Shown: positions 19,006 to 29,174 of the stretch, one piece after another | Layout: every line of letters begins with the position of its first letter | How positions within the stretch are numbered: position 1 is the first letter of the stretch | NCBI GenBank assembly: GCA_026390635.1 | Contig: JAPLFO010000149.1 | Span: forward strand, 1 to 64,000 | Source: Ignavibacteriales bacterium | Lineage (GTDB): Bacteria > Bacteroidota > Ignavibacteria > UBA10030 > UBA8401 | Direction of reading: 5' to 3' | Length of the DNA stretch: 64,000 nt | Notes under the pieces: generated by a model | Seen by the model: only the letters and a program-made list of their open reading frames with translations | Database searches by the model: none | What the model was told of the DNA's origin: nothing | Program-made: the position numbers and the translations under genes

Positions 19006-19215
19006 AGCCAGAAAAACCCGATCGAGAGATCGGGTTTTTTGTTTAGTGCCTGTTGTAAGCTGACGAGTCCAGATGAAATCTGGACGACGAAGTCCCGCGC
19101 TCTTTTTGCGGGATATGAGTCCTTTCGTGACGAAGCGGAGACAAAGCCTCTGGTGATCTGTCCGAGGCTTTGCCATGTACGCATGGTTGTCCCGTATCAC
19201 GGGATCCGCAGGGCA
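18988..19215 (+). repeat. Structured tRNA-associated repeat, copy B
   Basis: CCTCGTGTTTGGCGCGGAGCCAGAAAAACCCGATCGAGAGATCGGGTTTTTTGTTTAGTGCCTGTTGTAAGCTGACGAGTCCAGATGAAATCTGGACGACGAAGTCCCGCGCTCTTTTTGCGGGAT...; shares the hairpin block with copies A and C. Confidence 0.75.
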
Positions 19216-19590
19216 AATCGCCTGTTTCAGAGTCCACTATTTTATCCTGCTCCCATTCAGCATTGCAGCCCCGCGTCACCCCAAGGAAATAAATGAAAAA
19301 TCTGTTCAACTTTTGTCCTGCATATATAGTCTATCCTTAAATATTCTATCATCGCTCAATAAGTATTGATCACCATCGGAATTTCGGGATATTTCTTTAT
19401 ATAATGGGTAGAACTATTGCTGCATCATAGCCAGTGCGATTCTTTTTCAATCGTTTATGCCCGGGACGCACATCCTAGAAAACAATTTCTTTGGCGATTT
19501 TCCGGATTTGCAGACAACGGCGGTATGAGTATTGCGGCAGTCTCAAAATATATTTTGTGAAATCTATCACGCATCGTCAAGGGACGAAAA

Positions 19591-21183
19591 ATGTTTATTC
19601 GCTACATCATTGCAGCATCTATGGGAATATTCTTCGGTTCAGCAGGGGTCGGTCAGACCTATAAAATTGTCGATGCAGGTCAGGCGAAGTGCTTCGATTC
19701 AATAAAAGTAATTGCCCCGCCGTCTCCCGGAAAACCATTTTATGGACAGGATGCACAGTATTCCGGCAATCTTTCCAGCTATACGATCGGCGCGGACGGA
19801 AAAACAGTTTATGACAATACTGCGAACCTGACATGGATGCGCAGCCCGAATATGACCTACACCCCTCCGGTGAAGACAGACAGAATGAGCTATGCGGCTG
19901 GCCTGCGGTGGGTTACCGCCGTCAATGCGTCCAACCATGGCGGCTTCAATGATTGGCGAATCCCGACCATCAAAGAGCTCTATTCATTATATAGCGGCAA
20001 GGGCACAGATCCGGGCGGTTCGGCTTCATCAGCAGGTCTGACACCGTATATTGATTCAAGCTATTTCAAATTTGCTTATGGGAATACGGCGCTTGGAGAA
20101 CGTGTTATTGACCAGCAGTACATGTCCGGCAACATTTTCATTATGAGTCCCAGTGAATCCGGATATGCAAAAGATTTCGGTGTAAACTTCGCTGATGGAA
20201 GAATAAAAGGGTATGATACCGTTGATGCACTGGCCCATCAGATCAAAACTTTCTATGTGCAGTTGGTGAGGGGCGCGACAACGTACGGCATTAATAATTT
20301 CACGGATAATGGCGACCAGACAATCACCGATAATGCCGCCGGTTTAATGTGGGCAAAGAATGATAATGGATCAGGCCTTTGCTGGATAGATGCTTTGGCG
20401 TGGGTGCAGACAAAGAATGCCGAAAATTACCTTGGCCATAATGATTGGAGAATGCCCGACATTAAAGAATTGCAGAGTATTGTCGATTATTCGCACTCTC
20501 CAGACTTTGACAAACTGCCGGCAATCAACTCGAAGTTTTTCAATTGCAGTCCAATAATAAATGAAGCTGGACAGCCCGATTTTCCTTATTACTGGTCAGG
20601 GACAACTCATGAAGGATATGCGACAAATAATACCGGGGGAGGTGAAGCCGACTACATTGCTTTCGGGCGCGCGTTGGGCTGGCCGACTACTCAAGCATCC
20701 TGGGTTGACGTGCATGGCGCAGGCTGTCAGCGCAGCGATCCAAAGGTGGGTCCGCCATATGCTTATGCCGATGTTAAAACGGTTACAGTATACGGTGTCA
20801 GCTATACCGGCTATTCGCATGGACCGCAGGGTGATGCGATCCGCGGGGCCAATTATGTCCGCATTGTACGCACCGTCAACAAAGCGAGTGGATTCCATAA
20901 TGGTCCGACATCACCATCACATTTTGAACTTGAACAGAATTTTCCAAACCCCTTTAATCCGACAACGATAATTCGATTTACGGTTCCTCTCACCGGAAAA
21001 ACGATGTTGAGGGTGTTTAACTCGCTCGGGCAGCGCGTTGCCATTTTGTACGATGGCATAGCTGACGCGGCCATCGACCATCAGGTGCAGTTTAGCGCAT
21101 CGTATCTGCCGTCAGGCATCTACTTCTCGCGGCTGGAGCATGATGGAAAGGTGCAGTCGAAGAAAATGCAACTGCTCAAGTGA
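19591..21183 (+). CDS. Secreted DUF1566 (Lcl C-terminal-like) domain protein with T9SS sorting domain
   Basis: 'TVYDNTANLTWMRSPN...GGFNDWRIPTIKELYSLYSG', 'ITDNAAGLMWAKNDNG...HNDWRMPDIKELQSIVDYS'; C-terminus 'LEQNFPNPFNPTTIIRFTVPL...SKKMQLLK'. Confidence 0.88.
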   Translation: MFIRYIIAASMGIFFGSAGVGQTYKIVDAGQAKCFDSIKVIAPPSPGKPFYGQDAQYSGNLSSYTIGADGKTVYDNTANLTWMRSPNMTYTPPVKTDRMSYAAGLRWVTAVNASNHGGFNDWRIPTIKELYSLYSGKGTDPGGSASSAGLTPYIDSSYFKFAYGNTALGERVIDQQYMSGNIFIMSPSESGYAKDFGVNFADGRIKGYDTVDALAHQIKTFYVQLVRGATTYGINNFTDNGDQTITDNAAGLMWAKNDNGSGLCWIDALAWVQTKNAENYLGHNDWRMPDIKELQSIVDYSHSPDFDKLPAINSKFFNCSPIINEAGQPDFPYYWSGTTHEGYATNNTGGGEADYIAFGRALGWPTTQASWVDVHGAGCQRSDPKVGPPYAYADVKTVTVYGVSYTGYSHGPQGDAIRGANYVRIVRTVNKASGFHNGPTSPSHFELEQNFPNPFNPTTIIRFTVPLTGKTMLRVFNSLGQRVAILYDGIADAAIDHQVQFSASYLPSGIYFSRLEHDGKVQSKKMQLLK

Positions 21184-21258
21184 GAACAACTTAGAATGAA
21201 AAAATGAAGACGCAAATATGAAACCGAAATCATTTTTTTACTAATCGAATCGAATTGC

Positions 21259-22746
21259 ATGGAGAGAACTGATTTTTATAAAGCAATGGCTTCTCTTATT
21301 ATTACCATATTCTCGAGCCTCTCTGCGTTGTGCCAGACGTATAAAGTTGTCGATACCGGCGTTCATGAGTTTTACGGTGACAGTACTATTATTTCCGTCC
21401 CGAAACCAGGTGATCCTTTTTATGGACAGGATGCTGCATATCAGGGTAACGAGCCCTCTTATGTTAATAATGGAGATGGCACGGTTACTGATAATGTCAC
21501 CGGATTGATGTGGCAGAAAGACATGGGCGCCAAGATCTCCTATAGCGCGGCTTTTACGAAAGCAGACACCATGACACTGGGAGGCTTCACTGATTGGCGC
21601 GTCCCGACAATAAAGGAACTGTATTCCCTGATTCTTTTTACGGGACGCAGCGGCGGAACTGCTTCTGTCAGAAAGTATATTGACTCCGCCTATTTTAATC
21701 AGCCGATCGGAAATACGGCAATCGGTGAGCGGGAGATCGATGCGCAGACCTGGTCTTCAACCCAATACAAGGGTCTAACCATGGCTGGTGATTCTACTGT
21801 CTTTGGAGTAAATTTTATTGACGGAAGAATAAAGGGATATCCAAAATATCAACCCGGCAGCGGAAACACCACGCCCAATACAATGTATTTTCGGATGGTG
21901 CGCGGAAACTTCAGCTATGGAATTAACAAATTTGTGAATAATGGCGACGGCACCATTGCCGATAATGCGACCGGATTGATGTGGCAGCAAGCCGATGATG
22001 GAGTTGCACGCGATTGGAAATCCTCGTTGGCATACGCGGAGAACCTCACTCTCGCTAGCTATTCTGACTGGCGCCTGCCAAATGCTAAAGAATTGCAGAG
22101 TATTGTTGACTACACAAGAAGTCCTTCTTCTACAAATTCACCGGCAATAGATCCGCTTTTTTCAACGACGAGCATCAAGGATCCCAATGGAACTGCCGGA
22201 CAGTATCCATATTTCTGGACAAGCACCACTCATCTGGACGGTGTTAATCCGTATAGTCCCGCTGTCTATATCGCATTCGGCAAGGCCCAGGGAAAAATGA
22301 ACAGCACATTATTGGATGTTCACGGCGCGGGCGCGCAGAGAAGCGATCCCAAGTACGGTAATGCTGCCGACTATCCTCAATATATGGGACCCCAGGGCGA
22401 CGTTCGCTATGTGTTTAACTATGTCCGGTGTGTGAGAAGCAGCAGCCGTTCCACCGGAGCGGTTGAACAGCAATCATCCCCTTCCGGATTTGTACTTGAT
22501 CAGAACTTTCCCAACCCATTCAACCCGACGACCGCGGTTACATACGAACTGACGGTTACGAGTCGGGTCCGGCTCGTCATCTACGACATGCTCGGCCGGG
22601 AGCTCACCGTGTTAAAGAACGAACAGATGCCGCGAGGGACGTACACCGTTACTTGGAATGCGGCGGATATGCCCACCGGAACATATTTCTGTTCATTGAC
22701 AACCGGGAGCTTCTCGCAGACGCGACGGATGATGCTGATGAAGTGA
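21259..22746 (+). CDS. Secreted DUF1566 domain protein with T9SS sorting domain (tandem paralogue)
   Basis: 'TVTDNVTGLMWQKDMG...GGFTDWRVPTIKELYSLILF', 'SDWRLPNAKELQSIVDYTRS'; C-terminus 'LDQNFPNPFNPTTAVTYELTV...QTRRMMLMK'. Confidence 0.88.
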   Translation: MERTDFYKAMASLIITIFSSLSALCQTYKVVDTGVHEFYGDSTIISVPKPGDPFYGQDAAYQGNEPSYVNNGDGTVTDNVTGLMWQKDMGAKISYSAAFTKADTMTLGGFTDWRVPTIKELYSLILFTGRSGGTASVRKYIDSAYFNQPIGNTAIGEREIDAQTWSSTQYKGLTMAGDSTVFGVNFIDGRIKGYPKYQPGSGNTTPNTMYFRMVRGNFSYGINKFVNNGDGTIADNATGLMWQQADDGVARDWKSSLAYAENLTLASYSDWRLPNAKELQSIVDYTRSPSSTNSPAIDPLFSTTSIKDPNGTAGQYPYFWTSTTHLDGVNPYSPAVYIAFGKAQGKMNSTLLDVHGAGAQRSDPKYGNAADYPQYMGPQGDVRYVFNYVRCVRSSSRSTGAVEQQSSPSGFVLDQNFPNPFNPTTAVTYELTVTSRVRLVIYDMLGRELTVLKNEQMPRGTYTVTWNAADMPTGTYFCSLTTGSFSQTRRMMLMK

Positions 22747-23090
22747 TTTTTGTGATAGTGTACCGATTGATCATCCGCTTCGTTCATAGGCGAAAATATT
22801 TTCATCACGGCATAATGATGGAGTCAGAATATAGCCCCTGCGCAGGAATTGCAACAATGCTCCTCAAAAATATGTTCGTCTCGAAAAGAGTTTTCATGTA
22901 GCTGTGTGTCCTGCCCCCCCCCCAAAAAAAGGCCTGTAAAAACGAGAGCTTTCCTGAATCGCGTAAAAATTGTATAATAGTCGGAGAAGAGAAGCAGCGT
23001 TGAATAACCCACGTGGAATTCATCAAATGAATCTTGGGATGTTGACTCGTTAGACAGTTCCTGCTCCCACCGCCCCGTTGAAAGCCGGAT

Positions 23091-24314
23091 ATGAAAAATA
23101 TTCTTTTCCTTTTGGGAATATGTATCTGGTCCACCCACGCTCAAACCTTCCCGGTCTATGTTGTCCTGTTCACGCATATCGAGGACAACACACCGATCGG
23201 AATGCTTGGCAGCCAACAATCTAAAGACAATTATACATTAGTCCGAAACCGGCTGATTGAAATGGCGAATCTTGCCCATGTCAACAATGTGAGCTGGTCG
23301 CTTCAGCCCGACTGGAAAATACTGCTGGCGGCATTGATGTATGAAGACTCCCTGATGAAATCGCCGACGAAAGGAAAGAATTTTCTCCGCTATCTCAAAG
23401 AAGATCTCGGTGCAGCAATAGATGCCCATTCTCATGAAAGCTACGGCTATAACTACACCGATGTCGCGAATCTTCTCGATTCGCTCGGTGTCGGAGGCAG
23501 CACTGTCATCGGCGGCCATATATGGGATCCGACGCTGCCGCAATTTGCCTATTGGGACCGGTTCCGAGTTCCTGTGTACGGGCAGCAATATCCGTGGGCC
23601 GTCTGGCGAGGGAATATTCTCATGGGAAGCGGCACACCGAATCATGTGAACGATCCGGTCATAAGCGGCGTCTGGCGCCCCAAAGACCGCTACCACTATT
23701 TTGTCGACGACACTGCCGGAAATATTATCTGTATCGGACAATATAAGAGCGATATCGCAGGAATCGGCGAGTTGATCGCACTCTATGCGAATGGAATCAT
23801 TCCGGGCGAGGCCATGCTCACCTCGTCATATCACATTAAACCGGCCGATATAACCGCTGCCGGTGGCATCGCGCTGATCGACAGCACGGTTATCAAGCCA
23901 TTATCTGTGCTGCGCCGTCAGAACAAAATCCGGTTGACGGATTTTACATCGCTCGTCCTTGATTGGAAGACGTTGTACGGATCGCGGGCAACGCTGTATG
24001 ATCCGGGCAATGCTACGGCTGTCCGCGATGGAGATTCCGCTCCAGAGAGTTTTGCGGTATTTCAAAACTTTCCCAATCCCTTTAATCCGTCAACATCAAT
24101 TTGCTATCGGCTGCCCGAGCGATGTTTTGTCTCGCTTCGTGTTTTCGATCTTTTGGGAAGGGATGTTGCTTCTTTGGTGACTGCGGAGCAGGATGGCGGC
24201 ATGCATCAGGTGCTGTTCTCGGGAGAGGGGCCGGCATTTCCGAGTGGCATTTATTGGTATCAGTTGCGCGCCGGGAATCATTCCATCACAAAATGCATGA
24301 CACTGCTGAAGTGA
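23091..24314 (+). CDS. Secreted protein of unknown function (polysaccharide-deacetylase-like features) with T9SS sorting domain
   Basis: Signal peptide; 'AAIDAHSHESYGYNYTDVANLLDSLGVGGSTVIGGH'; C-terminus 'FQNFPNPFNPSTSICYRLPE...SITKCMTLLK'. Confidence 0.65.
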   Translation: MKNILFLLGICIWSTHAQTFPVYVVLFTHIEDNTPIGMLGSQQSKDNYTLVRNRLIEMANLAHVNNVSWSLQPDWKILLAALMYEDSLMKSPTKGKNFLRYLKEDLGAAIDAHSHESYGYNYTDVANLLDSLGVGGSTVIGGHIWDPTLPQFAYWDRFRVPVYGQQYPWAVWRGNILMGSGTPNHVNDPVISGVWRPKDRYHYFVDDTAGNIICIGQYKSDIAGIGELIALYANGIIPGEAMLTSSYHIKPADITAAGGIALIDSTVIKPLSVLRRQNKIRLTDFTSLVLDWKTLYGSRATLYDPGNATAVRDGDSAPESFAVFQNFPNPFNPSTSICYRLPERCFVSLRVFDLLGRDVASLVTAEQDGGMHQVLFSGEGPAFPSGIYWYQLRAGNHSITKCMTLLK

Positions 24315-24319
24315 ACACC

Positions 24320-26476
24320 ATGCACATGCGTTCTCTTTTTTTTCTGTCTGTTTTATCCATCTGCACATTGTTTGCGGAAGGGATGCTCACTCTTCGTGAT
24401 TCCATGCAGCTTCCGCAGGCCTCGATCTGGGGCGGAATTTCCTTCAACGGCGAAAGCATCAGCATCACGACGACGGCCATTGTGAACGGCAAGCCGCAGT
24501 TGTTTCTCAGAACACTGAATCCGCAGACCCTTCTGCAGATCCTCCCGCCAGTGCAACTGACATTCGAAAGCGATCCTCAATCACAGCGGTGGATTACAGA
24601 TCACAAACACCTCTTCCTTACAGGTCAACATTTTATTGTTTTTTCCGTGCGCGGTGACAGCGACATCTATATTTTCAAAACCGACGTCAACGGCAAACGC
24701 ATCGGCAGCATCACGCCGATTGCCGAGCACACGACGAACCGCACCAACGATATGATGTTTGCCACAGACGGGGAAAATATTTTTGTCGCATATTTCAAGC
24801 CTACCGATCAGTCAATCGTTCACACCATCAATCAACAACTGCAGCCGGTTTCCGCACCGATCATCACTTCGTCCCAACTTCCGCACAATAACCTCGGCGG
24901 ACTCTTCTATAGGAACAATTCCTTTTTCATGTTTACGGGAGACAAGGCCGGACCAAATTCCCAATTGATTGTGACCATATGGAACCATGACTGGTCTCCC
25001 GCAATTCAGCAACGGAAGATTCTTGCGATACCTCCGGTAGGCGAGGGATATTTTTTTGCATCCGGCATTGCTTTTGACAGCTTGTCAAAACGATGGATCA
25101 TCGCTTTTCATCATGTGCAGAACAGCAATCCGGACAGCAGCACGCATGTTGATTTTGGAATATTTGATGAATCCTTCTCGCTGATCGAACAGTCCCACGG
25201 ATTCCGCGGCTACCGGCCGCATTTGCTGTTGAGAAACAGTGAGCTGTACGTAGTTTACGACGCAGGAGGCGTCTTCCTCCGGCGGTACACACTTCAGCCT
25301 GCCGTGCGGAAAACAATCGCGTGGAAGCAATACCTTACTCTGGCGCCGAACGAAGGCACGGCGTTCGTCGTTGATACGTCGATGATCGTTAACTACGGCG
25401 GTGTTCCGGTGATTACGTTTGCGAATGACAGCTCGCTGATCCTCTCTTCATCGGGAAATACACAATTGCAGTTCTATCTTATCAAAAACAACGGCCAGAC
25501 CTTGATCTCACTACCAACGACCCCGCGGGGACCGGACGGCGGATGTATCTATTTACCCGATGGACAATCGCGGTTCGTCACGGAAGAACCGGCTTCCAAC
25601 AATACACCTCAGAAGCACAGGAGTAGAGTGATCAGTTGGATCTCCTCTGATGGGAAGATCTGGACGAAAGAATCGGGAATACGCTATCAGCCGGGGCTTG
25701 AGGATGACTCCATCGCCAGCGTCGTCTGTCCGATCCAGGTGAAGGACTCCGTCTGGCGGATGTATTATGTCGGAGATTTTTACAGAACGAACGGCGTGCG
25801 CACGGCGATTACGTACGATTGGGGATGGACATGGAAAGCAGAGTCACGAAAGAATATCATGAAGAACGGCGACGTGGATCCGCATCCTGTCTATGTGTCG
25901 GACGGCAGGATCCGGCTCTATGTCCGGACCGGCTTTTCAGAAACCAATCCTGCAAAAAGGGGTATCGGCTACAACGACAGTAACGACGGTATCACCTTCG
26001 ATACCACAAAGACAACGATGATCCTTCCGGACAATACGCTTCCCCTGACAATGAATCTCGATCCCTCGGTGATACGATTCACCGACGGAACCGTTGCCTG
26101 TTTTTTTGGAGCGGCGCCAGCTATGAATCAAAATCAAAACACAATACCTCAATTACGCGTTGCATATGCACGAAAACCAACGGACGTTGAGACGTACCTT
26201 TCCGGGATTCCGGAGAGTTTTGACTTATCCCAGAATTATCCAAATCCTTTCAACCCGGCAACCGTGATCAATTATGCACTGCCGGTTTTCAGTGCGACAA
26301 AGCTTGCCATCTATGACATGCTTGGCCGCGAAGTGGCGGTGCTGGTGAATCAAGAGAAACCGGCGGGGCGGTACGAAGCAACGTGGGATGCATCCAGATT
26401 TTCTTCTGGAGTATATTTCTACAAGCTCTCAGCCGGAAGCTATGTGTCGGCGAAAAAATTGGTGTTGCTCCGATAA
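24320..26476 (+). CDS. Secreted sialidase/beta-propeller-like protein with T9SS sorting domain
   Basis: Internal ATG at 24320 (MHMRSLFFLSVLSICTLFAEG) gives a signal peptide; 'VSDGRIRLYVRTGFSE', 'LDPSVIRFTDGTVACFFGA'; C-terminus 'LSQNYPNPFNPATVINYALPV...SAKKLVLLR'. Confidence 0.65.
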   Translation: MHMRSLFFLSVLSICTLFAEGMLTLRDSMQLPQASIWGGISFNGESISITTTAIVNGKPQLFLRTLNPQTLLQILPPVQLTFESDPQSQRWITDHKHLFLTGQHFIVFSVRGDSDIYIFKTDVNGKRIGSITPIAEHTTNRTNDMMFATDGENIFVAYFKPTDQSIVHTINQQLQPVSAPIITSSQLPHNNLGGLFYRNNSFFMFTGDKAGPNSQLIVTIWNHDWSPAIQQRKILAIPPVGEGYFFASGIAFDSLSKRWIIAFHHVQNSNPDSSTHVDFGIFDESFSLIEQSHGFRGYRPHLLLRNSELYVVYDAGGVFLRRYTLQPAVRKTIAWKQYLTLAPNEGTAFVVDTSMIVNYGGVPVITFANDSSLILSSSGNTQLQFYLIKNNGQTLISLPTTPRGPDGGCIYLPDGQSRFVTEEPASNNTPQKHRSRVISWISSDGKIWTKESGIRYQPGLEDDSIASVVCPIQVKDSVWRMYYVGDFYRTNGVRTAITYDWGWTWKAESRKNIMKNGDVDPHPVYVSDGRIRLYVRTGFSETNPAKRGIGYNDSNDGITFDTTKTTMILPDNTLPLTMNLDPSVIRFTDGTVACFFGAAPAMNQNQNTIPQLRVAYARKPTDVETYLSGIPESFDLSQNYPNPFNPATVINYALPVFSATKLAIYDMLGREVAVLVNQEKPAGRYEATWDASRFSSGVYFYKLSAGSYVSAKKLVLLR

Positions 26477-26844
26477 TATACGTCTCAGTTTCAATCATCG
26501 GCCCGGATTAGAATCATCCGGGTTTTTCCATTTGCTCGGGTCACGCACTTTGCTGAGCATGCGCGGCTGACACCGAGCGATCTTGTCAAATCAACCCATG
26601 TGGCAAACTCTCCCCTATAAAATCTTTCTCTCTATATTTAGGCAAGCGCAGGATAATCTATTCTCACTTTTGGAATCTATATAGGCGCTTCCTGCTGGAT
26701 CAATCCGGCCTCGCGAAGCGCGATCATATCAGACTGGTCGAGATTCAAAAAATGGGGCAAACGGGTGCGATCGATGAAAATATGTTAGGCTCCCTTGTGA
26801 ATTCTTGCGAAAAAAACTGGGATTTCGAATATTAAAAAGTTAGA

Positions 26845-27055
26845 CTCCTCGTGTTTGGCGCGGAGCCAGAAAAACCCAGTCGAGAGATCGGTTTTTTTGT
26901 TTAGTGCTGGTTGTAGGCTGAGGCCTCACGATGAAATCGAGACGACGAAGTCCCGCAGTTTTTTTGCGGGATTCGATCCCTGTCGCAGCGAAGCGGAAAT
27001 CCCGTTACGGGACCCGTGGAGGCAAAAATCCCGATCAGCAATGATCGGGATTTTC
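26845..27055 (+). repeat. Structured tRNA-associated repeat, copy C, ending in a terminator
   Basis: CCTCGTGTTTGGCGCGGAGCCAGAAAAACCC...TTTAGTGCTGGTTGTAGGCTGAGGCCTCACGATGAAATCGAGACGACGAAGTCCCGCAGTTTTTTTGCGGGATTCGATCCCTGTCGCAGCGAAGCGGAAATCCCGTTACGGGACCCGTGGAGGCAAAAATCCCGATCAGCAATGATCGGGATTTTCC. Confidence 0.75.
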
Positions 27056-27191
27056 CGTAATAGAGAAATTCGAGCTAACAATCGATCTTTCCCCCCGGTA
27101 TAGTCTGCACTACGATGCAGTCACGCTCGGTTGATTCACATTATTCCACGCATAGGCAGGTTTTTTTTCAACTTCCGACGTTACAGCAGTA

Positions 27192-28070
27192 TTACGAGTT
27201 CATAGCCTTTCGATTTCGATCTTCTTCAATGCCCGTCTTGAACTGTTTTAATGATTGAAATACAAATTCAGGCATCTGTTCATCATACGAGCGGTCACCA
27301 ACCATATCGGCTAAGAGCCGCAACGCGGATTCTCTTGCCAACTCTTCATTGAGAATGTTGATGATCCTCACAAGCGTAGTTTCTGTGCAGATATCTCCGG
27401 CATCTCTGCCAAGAAGTCGTGCACTCACAAGATCGTAGTCAAGTTTTGCCGCAAATAGATCATCATCCGAAGTGTAAAACCGATCTTCATTACCGGCATC
27501 GATGTACTTTGTGAGAATATATCGAAGGTCCACCGCATCCTTCTTTCGCTCCGGATAAGCATCTTTCCACGAACACAGCTTCATCACTGCCAGCGCAGCC
27601 GGTGTACAAACCTTCACAACAACTTCCGGTTCGACGGATACGCGAACGGCGATTGAACTTTGGAGCGCCTCTTCGAATCCATCGGTCCTCATCAATACAT
27701 CGGAGGTTGGAGGCCAGGCAATAATGCCAACGGGATTCTCCAGCGGTCCAAAGGGAACGATATCAACGATGGTGCCGGAGACATAAAGCCGTTGCTTCTT
27801 CTTGCTGTCCTTATCATACGATTTCAGATCGACAAGGTCATTGACAACGGTCTCGAACTGTTCCCATGTTTCAATGCGAATGCCCAGATCAATATCGAGC
27901 GACGCACGCCGTGTCGGGATGTTATGGATCGCGCTGAAAACAATGTCACGGGCAGTGGCACCGACGACCAAGAACGATATTCTATGCCTGCTTGTGATCT
28001 CTGCCAGATCTGTAAGAACTTTTACGACGGCAGGTTCAACTCTATTTGAAATGTCTTTTAAGTATGTCAT
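27192..28070 (-). CDS. AbiEii-like nucleotidyltransferase (putative type IV TA toxin)
   Basis: 'ISFLVVGATARDIVFSAIHNIPTRRASLDIDLGIRIETWEQF' nucleotidyltransferase motif with DxD; paired with an AbiEi-like gene, 29-bp overlap. Confidence 0.75.
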   Translation of the reverse strand: MTYLKDISNRVEPAVVKVLTDLAEITSRHRISFLVVGATARDIVFSAIHNIPTRRASLDIDLGIRIETWEQFETVVNDLVDLKSYDKDSKKKQRLYVSGTIVDIVPFGPLENPVGIIAWPPTSDVLMRTDGFEEALQSSIAVRVSVEPEVVVKVCTPAALAVMKLCSWKDAYPERKKDAVDLRYILTKYIDAGNEDRFYTSDDDLFAAKLDYDLVSARLLGRDAGDICTETTLVRIINILNEELARESALRLLADMVGDRSYDEQMPEFVFQSLKQFKTGIEEDRNRKAMNS

Positions 28071-29079
28071 TGATCAATTCTGCCGCTTCAAGTGCGCGGG
28101 TATCCCCTATGGCCAATAGATCAGCGTAAACAAGTAATGGATGGACGGTTGCTGTATCTTCATCTTCAGCAGTAAAGTTCCAGAACTGCTCTCGCAATTC
28201 AATCGCTCCCTTATCATCTTTTCGAAGCCTTAGCGTCTTCATGAGGTCATCGACCGGTTGACGCATGAAGATTGTAATCACTTCGGGTTTCAAGTAGTTG
28301 GTAAGCTTGTTGGCAGCAACTTCGCCGCCCCAGTACGCACCCAAAGCCCTGATGTCTGTATCTCTCCAGAAGAGTTCACGTGCAGCAGTGTACCGCCCGC
28401 GAAATGTTTTCGCCCTGTATTTCATCACGTACGCATTCGCCCATTTGTCGGCAAGCTCCTGCTTCTGCACCAAGGTTCGGCCACGGTCAGCAAGTTCGAT
28501 CAGATAGTTCTTCCGCGTCAGATCCCTCATTACGGCCACAACAGTTCCGAGAGCAACTTCTGCCGCTTCTGCAATTTCCCGGTATGTGCATTTTACAAGA
28601 TTTTCTTTACAGAGAAGCGCAAACACGACTCGAATACCGGCTGCGCCAAAAATATTTTCCGTCTCCGCCTCATTCTGGCCCGGCAGATCTGTTCCGGCTT
28701 TGTTGCCGTACATGAATATGTAGATTGGGGGTCTGTTGATATATGCATTCCCGGCCATATCTATAAACTGGATATGCCTGTCTCGCATAATTTTGGCGAG
28801 CGTGGGAGTCACATGTTTTGTGATAAGAAGATTCGTCTCGGGATTTTTATTGTTCTGTGCAGCAACTTTCGCGATTGTGAATTCATTGATCGTGAGTTTG
28901 ATTTCCACGTTGAAGAGCGGAGCATTGATATCGTCCCTCACCCGCAACGTCCCATCAGTGGTCACGTCGCGAAGAAATACATTACCATGCGCATAGACAG
29001 CTCTGAGACAGGTTTCCTTCTCCAAGACATTCAATACCTGATTGACCAGCTCAGCTTCGTTTTGTGCTTTATTTTTCAT
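28042..29079 (-). CDS. AbiEi-like / COG4861-type regulator (putative type IV TA antitoxin)
   Basis: 345 aa; winged-helix-like segment 'YREIAEAAEVALGTVVAVMRDLTRKNYL' and 'RELFWRDTDIRALGAYWGGEVAANKLTNYLKPEVITIF'. Confidence 0.7.
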   Translation of the reverse strand: MKNKAQNEAELVNQVLNVLEKETCLRAVYAHGNVFLRDVTTDGTLRVRDDINAPLFNVEIKLTINEFTIAKVAAQNNKNPETNLLITKHVTPTLAKIMRDRHIQFIDMAGNAYINRPPIYIFMYGNKAGTDLPGQNEAETENIFGAAGIRVVFALLCKENLVKCTYREIAEAAEVALGTVVAVMRDLTRKNYLIELADRGRTLVQKQELADKWANAYVMKYRAKTFRGRYTAARELFWRDTDIRALGAYWGGEVAANKLTNYLKPEVITIFMRQPVDDLMKTLRLRKDDKGAIELREQFWNFTAEDEDTATVHPLLVYADLLAIGDTRALEAAELINDILKRHFK

Positions 29080-29098
29080 AACTGTTCAAATATTTAGC

Positions 29099-29119
29099 AT
29101 GTTCATTTATATTGAACAT
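29099..29119. promoter_or_regulatory. Palindromic operator candidate 1 upstream of the AbiE-like operon
   Basis: ATGTTCA-TTTATAT-TGAACAT. Confidence 0.6.
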
Positions 29120-29174
29120 ACAATATTTATGAACACATGTCAAGTTCCGGGCAGGAAATTGTTCGTAAATCTGC

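Noticed and set aside
19045-19110. Hammerhead ribozyme in the structured repeat
   Set aside because: CTGACGAG plus stem II looks promising, but the expected GAAA core after stem II is replaced by GACGAA and the cleavage-site arrangement is unclear; kept only as a comment in a finding.
24101-24319. N-terminal extension of the 791-aa ORF overlapping the previous gene
   Set aside because: Overlaps the sorting-domain coding region of the 23091-24314 gene in another frame; ATG at 24320 gives a signal peptide.
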